64,000 nt of DNA, from positions 3,224,001-3,288,000 of the forward strand of contig JADJTD010000001.1 of NCBI GenBank assembly GCA_016711345.1, in the 5' to 3' direction. The notes below the pieces were generated by a model. The model saw only the letters and a list, made by a program, of their open reading frames with translations. It was not told the DNA's origin and made no database searches. Positions 16,376 to 24,535 of this stretch are shown here, piece after piece. The DNA comes from Chloracidobacterium sp. (GTDB lineage Bacteria > Acidobacteriota > Blastocatellia > Pyrinomonadales > Pyrinomonadaceae). The position numbers and the translations under genes are program-made. Positions within the stretch are counted from its first letter, which is position 1. Each line of letters opens with the position of its first letter.

Positions 16376-17083
16376 ATGAAAACAATATTATTATTATCGG
16401 CTTTTTTGACAATTTGTATATTCAGCTTCGCAGCGAATGCACAGCAGACGATCTTTAATGTGCCGACGACCGATGTTCTCGATCGCGGCAAGGTATATCT
16501 CGAATTGGATGCGTCGTTCAAGGTCAACGATCAAGAAGCGTTGAGTAAATTTTCGAGCTTTGTGCCGCGAGTCGTCGTTGGCGTCGGCGGCAATGTCGAA
16601 GTCGGCATTAATCTGACAGGCAATGTTCAGCCGGGCAGTGATTCGACGACCTTCGTGCCGACCGTGAAGTGGAAGTTTTTCGAGAATAAGAAGAAAGACA
16701 CTGCCCTTGTAGCAGGCACCAATTTCTATATTCCTGTGCGAAACCGTACATACAATATAGGGACTTATTCGTATCTTGCACTAAGCAAGACGATCAATAA
16801 GACGCGTCTTACGGGGGGCGGATATGTCGCCAGCAAGAATGTGTTTGCCGCGGATGCGGTTCGCGCCGGCGGACAGTTCGGAATTGAACAGACGGTGAAC
16901 AGCAAATTCTCGGTTGCTGCCGATTGGATAACCGGAAAGCATGCCAGCGGCTATTTCACGCCCGGCGTGATCTTCAAACCGACTTCGAAGGTGACGACGT
17001 ACTGGGCGTATTCGATCGGCAACACTGCTGCGGCTGATGGCAATCACTATTTCCTGTTCGAGCTTGGCTATAACTTTAATTGA
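16376..17083 (+). CDS. Putative outer-membrane beta-barrel protein of the kdp operon
   Basis: A 235-residue protein with a signal peptide (about 1-22, ending AANAQ). The rest has alternating hydrophobic/polar strands, many Gly and aromatic residues, and ends in ELGYNFN with a terminal-strand pattern, all typical of small outer-membrane barrels. AAGGAAA precedes ATG 16376. It sits 20 bp upstream of a micro-protein gene and kdpF, so it is probably co-expressed with the K+-ATPase. A role as a potassium or general porin is inference; no specific family is identified. Confidence 0.65.
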   Translation: MKTILLLSAFLTICIFSFAANAQQTIFNVPTTDVLDRGKVYLELDASFKVNDQEALSKFSSFVPRVVVGVGGNVEVGINLTGNVQPGSDSTTFVPTVKWKFFENKKKDTALVAGTNFYIPVRNRTYNIGTYSYLALSKTINKTRLTGGGYVASKNVFAADAVRAGGQFGIEQTVNSKFSVAADWITGKHASGYFTPGVIFKPTSKVTTYWAYSIGNTAAADGNHYFLFELGYNFN

Positions 17084-17103
17084 CTTGATTGAGAGGTGTT
17101 GAA

Positions 17104-17208
17104 ATGTTGGATTTAGTTTTTGTTGGTGTGATCATCGGATTCTTCCTGCTTGCAATGGCGTATCTCGTAGGTTGCGACAGATTGAAGAAGGGAGAGAAAA
17201 GCGAATGA
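17104..17208 (+). CDS. 34-residue membrane micro-protein upstream of kdpF
   Basis: A single-helix protein: MLDLVFVGVIIGFFLLAMAY followed by LVGCDRLKKGEKSE. GAGAGG lies about 10 nt upstream and its stop overlaps the kdpF start (ATGA), so it is translated as part of the kdp operon. The helix is followed by a basic tail, giving a likely N-out, C-in orientation. It is too short for family assignment. It could be an additional small Kdp subunit or stabiliser alongside KdpF; this is inference from position. Confidence 0.65.
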   Translation: MLDLVFVGVIIGFFLLAMAYLVGCDRLKKGEKSE

Positions 17209-17294
17209 ATTGGGAAACTATTTTGGCGCTAATTTGTACGGGATTGTTGTTGATCTATTTGGTTTACGCGCTGCTGCGCCCTGAAAGATTTTAA
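17205..17294 (+). CDS. kdpF: Potassium-transporting ATPase small subunit KdpF
   Basis: A 29-residue, one-helix peptide MNWETILALICTGLLLIYLV followed by YALLRPERF. The LL(R/Y)PE+F ending and the position directly before kdpA identify KdpF, the lipid-like stabiliser of the KdpABC complex. It overlaps the preceding micro-gene by 4 nt, and kdpA begins 4 bp after its stop. Confidence 0.9.
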   Translation: MNWETILALICTGLLLIYLVYALLRPERF

Positions 17295-17298
17295 TATC

Positions 17299-19101
17299 AT
17301 GACTACTAATGGAATTTTACAGATACTTCTGTTTTTCTTCGTTCTTACAATACTCGCAAAGCCGGTGGGCATCTATCTGCTCAAGGTTTATAACGGTGAG
17401 AGGACGATACTCAGCATCATTTTCGCGCCCGTAGAGCGTCTTCTTTATGCGATCACGCGAGTTGATTCGTCAGGCGAGATGAACTGGAAGCAATACGGTA
17501 TCGCCATGCTGCTTTTCAGCCTGGTATCATCGCTCGCTCTCTACGCGGTCCAGCGGCTTCAGTTCTATTTGCCGCTCAACACGCAGGAGTTTGCGGGCCC
17601 GTCTGAACACTCGTCGTTCAACACGGCCGTTTCATTTGTCACTAACACCAATTGGCAAAGTTACGTGGGCGAGACGACTATGAGCTATTACACGCAGATG
17701 ACCGGCCTCGCCCTGCAGAACTTTCTCTCGGCCGCGGTAGGCATGGCGTTAGCCATTGTGTTCATTCGCGGAATCGCTCGTTTCGAGACTGACAAACTCG
17801 GCAATTTCTGGGTTGATCTCGTTCGCGGAACATTGTATGTGCTGTTGCCGCTGTCCTTCGTTGCCGCAATCTTTTTCGTATCACAAGGTGTTGTCCAGAA
17901 TTTCAAGGCCTATGACACTGCCCGATTAACCGACTCATTTGTCGTACAGGTGGACAAAAAAGACGATGATGGAAACGTCATTACTGATGAAGCCGGTGAG
18001 AATGTCAAAGAAGACAGCACGATCGATACGCAGACGATCGCCCAAGGACCAGTGGCATCACAGCTGGCTATCAAAATGCTTGGCACGAATGGCGGTGGAT
18101 TTTTTAACGCAAATTCTGCGCATCCGTTTGAGAACCCGACGCCGTTTTCGAATTTTATTCAGATGCTGCTGATCTTCCTCATTCCGGCCGGATTTACGTA
18201 CACGCTCGGACGGATGGTCAAGTCGCAGGGGCACGGTTGGGCAGTATTTGGAGCAATGTCATTCCTCTTTCTTGCCGGTACATTTATAACTTACGGCGCG
18301 GAATCGCGAGGTAATCCGCTTTACCCCGTTTCAGTTAACCAAACTGTCGTTGGGGGAAACTTCGAGGGAAAGGAAACGCGATTCGGCGTTGCAAATTCAG
18401 CGTTGTTCGCTACGGTTACCACGGACGCGTCTTGCGGTGCCGTCAATTCGATGCACGACAGTTTTACCCCGATCGGAGGTATGGTGCTTCTCGTGAACAT
18501 TATGCTCGGCGAAGTGGTTTTCGGGGGTGTCGGCGCGGGGATGTATGGAATTCTCGTGATGATCATCCTTACGGTCTTTCTCGCTGGGTTAATGGTTGGC
18601 CGCACGCCCGAGTATCTGGGCAAAAAGATCGAGGCGTACGACGTCCAAATGGGGATGTTATATATATTGATCTTCCCATTGATCATCCTTGTTTTCACCG
18701 CGATCTCGGCGGTCTCACCCGATTTCGGGTTGACATCATTGAACAATCAAGGAGCCCACGGATTGTCGGAAATCCTCTACGCCTTTACATCCGGCACTGG
18801 CAATAACGGCTCTGCATTTGCCGGAATAAGTGCCAATACCCTTTGGTATAACACAACACTCGGCATAGCTATGCTCGTAGGAAGGTTCTTTATGATCATT
18901 CCGATGCTGGCGATAGCCGGTAACCTTGCGAGCAAGAAAACCGTGCCGGCAACTCTCGGGACATTTCCGGTGAATACACCGTTATTCGCTGTTTTGCTGG
19001 TCAGTATTATATTGATCGTCGGGGCACTTACTTTTTTTCCAGTCCTAAGTCTATCTCCGATCCTGGAACATTTCCAGATGTACGCCGGACAGACGTTTTA
19101 A
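17299..19101 (+). CDS. kdpA: Potassium-transporting ATPase potassium-binding subunit
   Basis: KdpA is the channel-like, K+-selecting subunit, related to SKT-superfamily transporters. The 600 residues have about ten membrane helices and four pore/filter loops, recognisable as FVTNTNWQSYVGE, GTNGGGFFNANSAHPFENP, SMHDSFTPIGG and TSGTGNNGSAFAG. It is about 40 residues longer than the E. coli protein. A charged loop at about 215-240 (DKKDDDGNVITDEAGENVKE) accounts for part of this. The operon order F-A-B-C is preserved. Confidence 0.97.
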   Translation: MTTNGILQILLFFFVLTILAKPVGIYLLKVYNGERTILSIIFAPVERLLYAITRVDSSGEMNWKQYGIAMLLFSLVSSLALYAVQRLQFYLPLNTQEFAGPSEHSSFNTAVSFVTNTNWQSYVGETTMSYYTQMTGLALQNFLSAAVGMALAIVFIRGIARFETDKLGNFWVDLVRGTLYVLLPLSFVAAIFFVSQGVVQNFKAYDTARLTDSFVVQVDKKDDDGNVITDEAGENVKEDSTIDTQTIAQGPVASQLAIKMLGTNGGGFFNANSAHPFENPTPFSNFIQMLLIFLIPAGFTYTLGRMVKSQGHGWAVFGAMSFLFLAGTFITYGAESRGNPLYPVSVNQTVVGGNFEGKETRFGVANSALFATVTTDASCGAVNSMHDSFTPIGGMVLLVNIMLGEVVFGGVGAGMYGILVMIILTVFLAGLMVGRTPEYLGKKIEAYDVQMGMLYILIFPLIILVFTAISAVSPDFGLTSLNNQGAHGLSEILYAFTSGTGNNGSAFAGISANTLWYNTTLGIAMLVGRFFMIIPMLAIAGNLASKKTVPATLGTFPVNTPLFAVLLVSIILIVGALTFFPVLSLSPILEHFQMYAGQTF

Positions 19102-19143
19102 ACGAGGAGGGCGGAAGAGCTGTTGGCTCTCCAATAAAAGAAA

Positions 19144-21189
19144 ATGAAAAAAGCAATTTCAATTTGGGATCGAAGCATTATTACTCAGGCGCTGATCGAT
19201 GCGATCAGAAAACTCAACCCCCGGAGAATGCTAAAAAATCCGGTGATGTTCGTGGTCGAGGTCGGTGCCGCATTTTTGACCTTCCGGATGATGGCCAATA
19301 TGTTTATGCCGGCGACTGTAACGGGCTTTGAACTGCAGATCACGCTGTGGCTTTGGTTCACAGTGTTTTTTGCAAACTTTGCAGAGGCAATGGCCGAGGG
19401 CCGCGGCAAGGCACAGGCCGACACGCTACGTAAATCAAGAACCGAGACGAGCGCAAAACTGCTGAAGAACGGCGGCAGTATTGCCGAAACGGTTGTGGCG
19501 ACCAAACTCCGCGTCGGCGATATAGTCTACGTGGAGGCTGGCGAATTTATCCCAGGTGACGGTGAGGTTGTCGAAGGCGTCGCTAGCGTGGACGAATCGG
19601 CGATCACGGGCGAATCGGCGCCTGTCATTCGCGAGTCGGGTGGCGACCGTTCGGCTGTAACAGGCGGCACGCGCGTTTTGTCCGATTGGATCAAGGTTAA
19701 AATCACCTCCAATCCGGGTGAGACATTTATCGATCGCATGATCGCCCTTGTTGAAGGTGCGTCGAGACAGAAAACACCTAACGAGATCGCTCTGAATATC
19801 TTGCTTGCCGGCTTGACCATTGTTTTCTTACTTGCGGTCGTAACATTACAACCTTTTGCGATCTATTCGAACTCGCCGCAAACTATATTCGTGTTGGTTT
19901 CGCTGCTTGTATGCCTTATTCCCACTACGATCGGAGGACTACTGTCGGCGATCGGTATTGCGGGTATGGACCGGCTCGTCCAGCATAATGTTTTGGCGAT
20001 GTCCGGTCGGGCTGTGGAAGCTGCGGGCGACGTTAACACGCTCCTGCTCGATAAAACTGGAACGATAACTCTTGGAAATCGTCAGGCAGCTGAGTTCATT
20101 CCGCTCAAAGGAGTTTCCGCTGAAACGTTCGCTGACGCTGCGCAACTCTCTTCGCTTGCAGATGAGACACCTGAGGGGCGATCCATCATCGTTTTTGCAA
20201 AGGAAATGTATGGGTTACGCGGTCGTGAGGTCGGTGAGCTTTCCAATAGCCAGGCGGAGTTTATCCCTTTTACCGCTCAGACTCGTATGTCGGGTGTAAA
20301 TCTAGACGGGCGTCAGATCCGGAAAGGCGCGGTTGATGCTATTGAGAAATACGTATTAAGCGGAGGTCAGCAATCGCCGGCCGAACTTCGTGAGGTTGTA
20401 GAGAGAATTGCAAAAGCGGGCGGAACGCCGCTCGTCGTTGCCGACAATTTCAAACCGCTTGGTGTGATCTATCTTAAGGATATAGTCAAGAGCGGCATGC
20501 GGGAGCGATTTAACGAGCTTCGGAAGATGGGTATCAAAACGGTGATGATCACGGGTGACAATCCGCTCACTGCTGCGTCAATAGCAAATGAGGCGGGCGT
20601 TGACGATTTTCTCGCAGAGGCAACGCCCGAGGACAAGATGGCTCTCATCAAACGCGAGCAAGCCGAAGGGAAGCTCGTCGCCATGACTGGTGACGGAACA
20701 AACGATGCCCCAGCGCTCGCACAGGCTGATGTGGGCGTAGCAATGAACACTGGCACTCAAGCAGCCAAAGAGGCCGGTAATATGGTCGATCTCGACAGCA
20801 ACCCTACAAAGCTGATCGAGGTTGTCGCTATCGGCAAGCAGCTTCTGATGACACGCGGAGCTCTGACGACCTTCTCAATCGCCAATGACGTTGCAAAATA
20901 TTTCGCAATAATTCCGGCCATGTTCGCTGCGACATTTCCGGTTCTCAATACGCTCAACATCATGGGGTTGAAGACGCCGCAATCGGCGATATTATCGGCT
21001 GTTATTTTTAATGCGTTGGTAATTATTGCCTTGATCCCGTTGGCTCTGAAAGGTGTAAAATATCGCCCGATGTCGGCTTCGTCCCTATTGCAGAGAAACT
21101 TATTGATCTACGGACTCGGCGGCATAATCGCACCATTCATCGGAATTAAACTGGTTGACATGGTTATTACAGCACTAGGATTGGCTTAA
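19144..21189 (+). CDS. kdpB: Potassium-transporting ATPase ATP-binding subunit
   Basis: KdpB is the P-type ATPase that powers K+ uptake through KdpA. The 681 residues contain the actuator TGES loop (AITGESAPV), the phosphorylation site D303 in DKTGTITLG, the nucleotide-binding domain with KGAVDAI, the ITGDNPLTAA hinge and the GDGTNDAPALAQADVG motif, plus about seven helices. All catalytic motifs are intact. It lies 42 bp after kdpA and 7 bp before kdpC. Confidence 0.98.
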   Translation: MKKAISIWDRSIITQALIDAIRKLNPRRMLKNPVMFVVEVGAAFLTFRMMANMFMPATVTGFELQITLWLWFTVFFANFAEAMAEGRGKAQADTLRKSRTETSAKLLKNGGSIAETVVATKLRVGDIVYVEAGEFIPGDGEVVEGVASVDESAITGESAPVIRESGGDRSAVTGGTRVLSDWIKVKITSNPGETFIDRMIALVEGASRQKTPNEIALNILLAGLTIVFLLAVVTLQPFAIYSNSPQTIFVLVSLLVCLIPTTIGGLLSAIGIAGMDRLVQHNVLAMSGRAVEAAGDVNTLLLDKTGTITLGNRQAAEFIPLKGVSAETFADAAQLSSLADETPEGRSIIVFAKEMYGLRGREVGELSNSQAEFIPFTAQTRMSGVNLDGRQIRKGAVDAIEKYVLSGGQQSPAELREVVERIAKAGGTPLVVADNFKPLGVIYLKDIVKSGMRERFNELRKMGIKTVMITGDNPLTAASIANEAGVDDFLAEATPEDKMALIKREQAEGKLVAMTGDGTNDAPALAQADVGVAMNTGTQAAKEAGNMVDLDSNPTKLIEVVAIGKQLLMTRGALTTFSIANDVAKYFAIIPAMFAATFPVLNTLNIMGLKTPQSAILSAVIFNALVIIALIPLALKGVKYRPMSASSLLQRNLLIYGLGGIIAPFIGIKLVDMVITALGLA

Positions 21190-21196
21190 TAAATAT

Positions 21197-21772
21197 ATGA
21201 AAAACATAACTACATCTGTGTTACTGATCCTTGTATTTACTGTCTCTCTCGGTATTCTCTATCCGCTCGCGGTTTGGGGTGTGAGTCAGGTCATATTCCC
21301 GAACCAGGCAAATGGGTCGCTCATTAGAAATGCGAAAGGTGAGATCGTGGGCTCGGAACTCATCGGGCAGAATTTTACTTCTGCTCAGTATTTCCACTCG
21401 CGTCCGAGCGCCGCTGGCAACGGATATGACGCCGGCGCTTCAAGCGGTTCGAATTTGGGCCCGACGAGCAAGAAGTTGATCGATCGTATTAAGGCGGATA
21501 CGGAAGCGCTACAGACGGAAAATCTAAACGCTCGCGTGCCAGCCGACCTTGTGACAACTAGCGCGTCTGGGCTTGACCCGCATATTTCACCGGCCGGGGC
21601 GGAATTTCAGATCCCACGAATTGCCAAAGAACGTGGACTTAGTGAGTCGGCATTACGTGAAGTGGTCGCAAAATTTAACGAAGAGCGACAACTGGGCTTT
21701 CTCGGGGAGCCTCGAGTCAATGTCTTAAAGTTGAATATTGAACTCGACAGACAAAAACCGGTATCAAAATAA
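21197..21772 (+). CDS. kdpC: Potassium-transporting ATPase subunit KdpC
   Basis: The 191-residue single-helix subunit that assists KdpB nucleotide binding and complex assembly. An N-terminal helix (about 5-30) is followed by family motifs GSELIGQNF, YFHSRPSAAGNGYDAGASSGSN trimmed here to its core YFHSRPSAAG, GPTSKKLIDRI, ASGLDPHISPAGA and RVNVLKLN. ATG 21197 follows kdpB closely. The length is that of the family. Confidence 0.97.
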   Translation: MKNITTSVLLILVFTVSLGILYPLAVWGVSQVIFPNQANGSLIRNAKGEIVGSELIGQNFTSAQYFHSRPSAAGNGYDAGASSGSNLGPTSKKLIDRIKADTEALQTENLNARVPADLVTTSASGLDPHISPAGAEFQIPRIAKERGLSESALREVVAKFNEERQLGFLGEPRVNVLKLNIELDRQKPVSK

Positions 21773-21785
21773 TCACAAATACGGT

Positions 21786-22964
21786 ATGTTTGTAGACACC
21801 GAGATCACAGAAATGCCAAATCGCGATGGCAATCGTCCAACTCCAGAATCGCTACTGAAAATGCTTCAAGAGAGCGAGCGGGCAAAGCTTCGTGTTTATA
21901 TAGGGGCAGCCGCGGGAGTTGGTAAAACCTACAAGATGCTCGAAGACGCACATCAACTAAAGGAACAGGGCATTGATGTAGTAATTGCGGCTATCGAGAC
22001 GCATGGGCGCGTTGAAACCGAGGAACAGATCAAAGATCTCGAGAGGGTGCCTTTACAAAAAATTGAATACCGCGGCAATTGGTTTGAGGAAATGGACCTG
22101 GACGCTGTGATCGCCCGCCGTCCCGCAGTTGCAATTGTTGATGAGCTTGCACATACAAATATCGAGGGCGCTAAAAATACCAAGCGTTACAAAGATGTAT
22201 TGGAGCTTTTAGAAAATGGGATATCCGTCATTACTGCCGTAAATATTCAGCACATTGAGTCTTTAAACGACATAATTACCCGCACCACCGGTGTAAACGT
22301 GCGTGAAACGGTGCCTGACTGCTTTTTTAATCGTGCCGATGAAGTGATCGATGTCGATGTTTCAATAGACACACTGCGAACACGCCTCCGACAGGGGAAA
22401 ATTTACTCGGTTGAGAAGATCGAACAGGCCCTGAATAATTTTTTTCGGAAAGGAAATCTTGCCGCGTTGCGAGAGTTGGCTCTGCGGCAGGTCGCTCAGC
22501 AACAAGCAACAAAAGATCAAGAGTACCGTGAACGAGAGGGACTCGAAAACGCGGTTATTCCAGAGAAAGTCATGGTTTGTATGGCATCGCGCGGCAGCGC
22601 AAAAAGGATACTCCGCACGGGAGCTAGGATCGCCGGACGATTTGCTAATGAGGACTGGACGGCAGTTTATGTCGAGACCCCTAAGGAAGAACCTGGACGT
22701 ATCACACCTGAGGTATATGCCGCCCTACAGGAGAATATCCGGTTTGCGGAGACGCTTGGTGCTAGGGTCGTAAAGCTCAAATCAAATAATGTCGCCGATG
22801 CATTGCTTCAATATGCTCGTGAAAACAGCATTACCCATGTAATCTTCGGTCAATCCGCCCGCTCACGCTGGCAGATTCTATTGAAAGGCTCTGTTATCAA
22901 CCGATTTCTTCGCGAGGTCCAAGATGCGGCTGTTCACATCATCCCGTTGGATAAAAAAGAGTAG
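21786..22964 (+). CDS. KdpD N-terminal half: KdpD sensor domain plus USP domain
   Basis: A soluble 392-residue protein matching only the N-terminal part of KdpD. The KdpD domain (about 30-235) has a Walker A (GAAAGVGKTYKML), the ETHGR motif, Walker B (AIVDELAHTN) and NIQHIESLND. A universal-stress-protein-like domain follows (about 255-385), with VMVCMASRGSAKRILRTGAR and THVIFGQSARSRW. It stops before the membrane and kinase domains, which are encoded about 8 kb upstream (13069-14178). The longest frame starts with TTG at 21738 inside kdpC; ATG 21786 or 21813 are likelier. It presumably acts in trans on the kinase half, for instance in K+ or c-di-AMP sensing; this is inference. Confidence 0.9.
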   Translation: MFVDTEITEMPNRDGNRPTPESLLKMLQESERAKLRVYIGAAAGVGKTYKMLEDAHQLKEQGIDVVIAAIETHGRVETEEQIKDLERVPLQKIEYRGNWFEEMDLDAVIARRPAVAIVDELAHTNIEGAKNTKRYKDVLELLENGISVITAVNIQHIESLNDIITRTTGVNVRETVPDCFFNRADEVIDVDVSIDTLRTRLRQGKIYSVEKIEQALNNFFRKGNLAALRELALRQVAQQQATKDQEYREREGLENAVIPEKVMVCMASRGSAKRILRTGARIAGRFANEDWTAVYVETPKEEPGRITPEVYAALQENIRFAETLGARVVKLKSNNVADALLQYARENSITHVIFGQSARSRWQILLKGSVINRFLREVQDAAVHIIPLDKKE

Positions 22965-23046
22965 ATTCCTGTCTTTTAGTGCTCGAATAGGGCTGTTACC
23001 TTTGCCTGGATTCATGATGTGGGGCAAAATTGTAGTTCGTTTGAGA

Positions 23047-24462
23047 ATGCGCAATCTTCAAGAAAATTTAGTCAAATTGGCCGATTACGTTCGTAAATCG
23101 GGCGGGCGGGCAATGCTTGTCGGCGGGTGTGTTCGCGACGAGCTAATGGGCGTCGAGCCGAAGGATTGGGATGTTGAGGTGTACGGCGTTCAGTCTGAAA
23201 AGCTGCGCGAGATACTGGATGCATTCATAGTTACAGCGGGCATTGCGGGCGAAGTGAATGTTGTTGGCGAGGCGTTTGCAGTTTATAAGCTAGGAAATAA
23301 TCTTGATGTTTCTATTCCCAGACGCGAACGTAAAAACGCACGCGGGCATCGCGGCTTTGTTGTCGAAGGCGATCCTGAAATGTCCTTTGAGGACGCATGC
23401 CGCCGCCGGGATTTTACGATAAACGCGATCTTGAAAGATATCATGACGGGCGAGATCATCGATCCATTTGAAGGGCGAGCCGACCTTGAACGTAAAGTCC
23501 TGAAGATGGTCGATGGCATCACATTTGGCGAAGACAGTTTGCGGGTTCTTCGTGCCGCACAGTTTGCGGCGAGATTTGAATTCGATATTGACGCGGACAC
23601 GGTTGATCTTTGCAAAACCATTGATGTTACCGATCTCCCGAAAGAACGTGTCTGGGGCGAGTTTGAGAAACTTTTGCTGCAGGCGCAGCAGCCGTCGATC
23701 GGGTTGAAGTGGCTTTACGATCTTCGCGTTGTCGAACAAATATTTCCAGAGATGCAGGCACTCGTTGGTGTTCCTCAAGAACCTGAATGGCATCCCGAGG
23801 GCGATGTTGATGTTCACACGCTGATGGTTGTCGATGAAGCTCGAAAACTCATCGACGAACTCGATCACGCACGAAAAGTTGCAGTCATGCTCGGAGCCTT
23901 GGCGCATGATTTTGGCAAACCGCCAACGACAGAATTTATTGATGGGAAAATGCGTTCGCGAGGCCATGACGAAGCGGGCGTCGAGCCGACTTTGTCTTTC
24001 CTCGATACGCTCGGCATTTTTACTCTCGGCGGCTTTGATGTTCGCGAGCAGGTCGTTCAGCTTGTTCGCTATCATTTAAAGCCCGGTGAATATTACAAGG
24101 CAAAATCACCGGTCGGCGACGGAGCGTTTCGCCGTCTCGCACGAAAGGTCGAGGCCGATTTGCTCTATCGTGTCGCAAAGGCTGATTCGCTTGGCCGCAA
24201 TCCGGATTGGCTGCCCGTGGAGAAACGATTTGGCTCGGAGGCCCAAGAGTGGTTCATCGAGAAAGTGCGTGAACTACAGATTGAGAGTAAAGCTCCCGAT
24301 CCAATTCTGATGGGCCGTCATTTGATCGAATTAGGAATGGAACCATCGCCCGAATTCAAGAAAATTCTCGATACAGTTTATGAACTACAACTTGATGGGA
24401 AGGTGACGGATCTAGAGGGAGCTATCCAACACGTTTCCTTGTCTAGAAACGAAAATATGTAA
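23047..24462 (+). CDS. cca: CCA tRNA nucleotidyltransferase with HD domain
   Basis: This class II enzyme adds or repairs the 3' CCA end of tRNAs. The nucleotidyltransferase head has MLVGGCVRDELMG and the catalytic DWDVEVYG; RRRDFTINAILKD and GITFGEDSLRVLRAAQFAAR follow in the neck region. A C-terminal HD phosphohydrolase domain (about 240-400) has LGALAHDFGKPPT and further His residues. At 471 residues it matches HD-containing CCA-adding enzymes. ATG 23047 starts the family sequence; the frame is open upstream to 22924 but that part overlaps the previous gene and has no homology. Confidence 0.92.
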   Translation: MRNLQENLVKLADYVRKSGGRAMLVGGCVRDELMGVEPKDWDVEVYGVQSEKLREILDAFIVTAGIAGEVNVVGEAFAVYKLGNNLDVSIPRRERKNARGHRGFVVEGDPEMSFEDACRRRDFTINAILKDIMTGEIIDPFEGRADLERKVLKMVDGITFGEDSLRVLRAAQFAARFEFDIDADTVDLCKTIDVTDLPKERVWGEFEKLLLQAQQPSIGLKWLYDLRVVEQIFPEMQALVGVPQEPEWHPEGDVDVHTLMVVDEARKLIDELDHARKVAVMLGALAHDFGKPPTTEFIDGKMRSRGHDEAGVEPTLSFLDTLGIFTLGGFDVREQVVQLVRYHLKPGEYYKAKSPVGDGAFRRLARKVEADLLYRVAKADSLGRNPDWLPVEKRFGSEAQEWFIEKVRELQIESKAPDPILMGRHLIELGMEPSPEFKKILDTVYELQLDGKVTDLEGAIQHVSLSRNENM

Positions 24463-24488
24463 TGCAGATTAGGTTTGAAGTTAGGAGA

Positions 24489-24521
24489 AAAAAACCGGCA
24501 GAGCTAATCAACCGGTTTTTA
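24489..24521. terminator. Bidirectional terminator between cca and rpoD
   Basis: AAAACCGG (24491-24498) pairs with CCGGTTTT (24512-24519), extended by flanking A-T pairs. Read on either strand the stem is followed by T residues. It lies between the convergent cca (+) and rpoD (-) genes and can serve both. Confidence 0.8.
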
Positions 24522-24535
24522 TCTTTATACCAAAT

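Noticed and set aside
22924..23046. N-terminal extension of the CCA enzyme
   Set aside because: It overlaps the KdpD N-terminal gene and does not match the family start.
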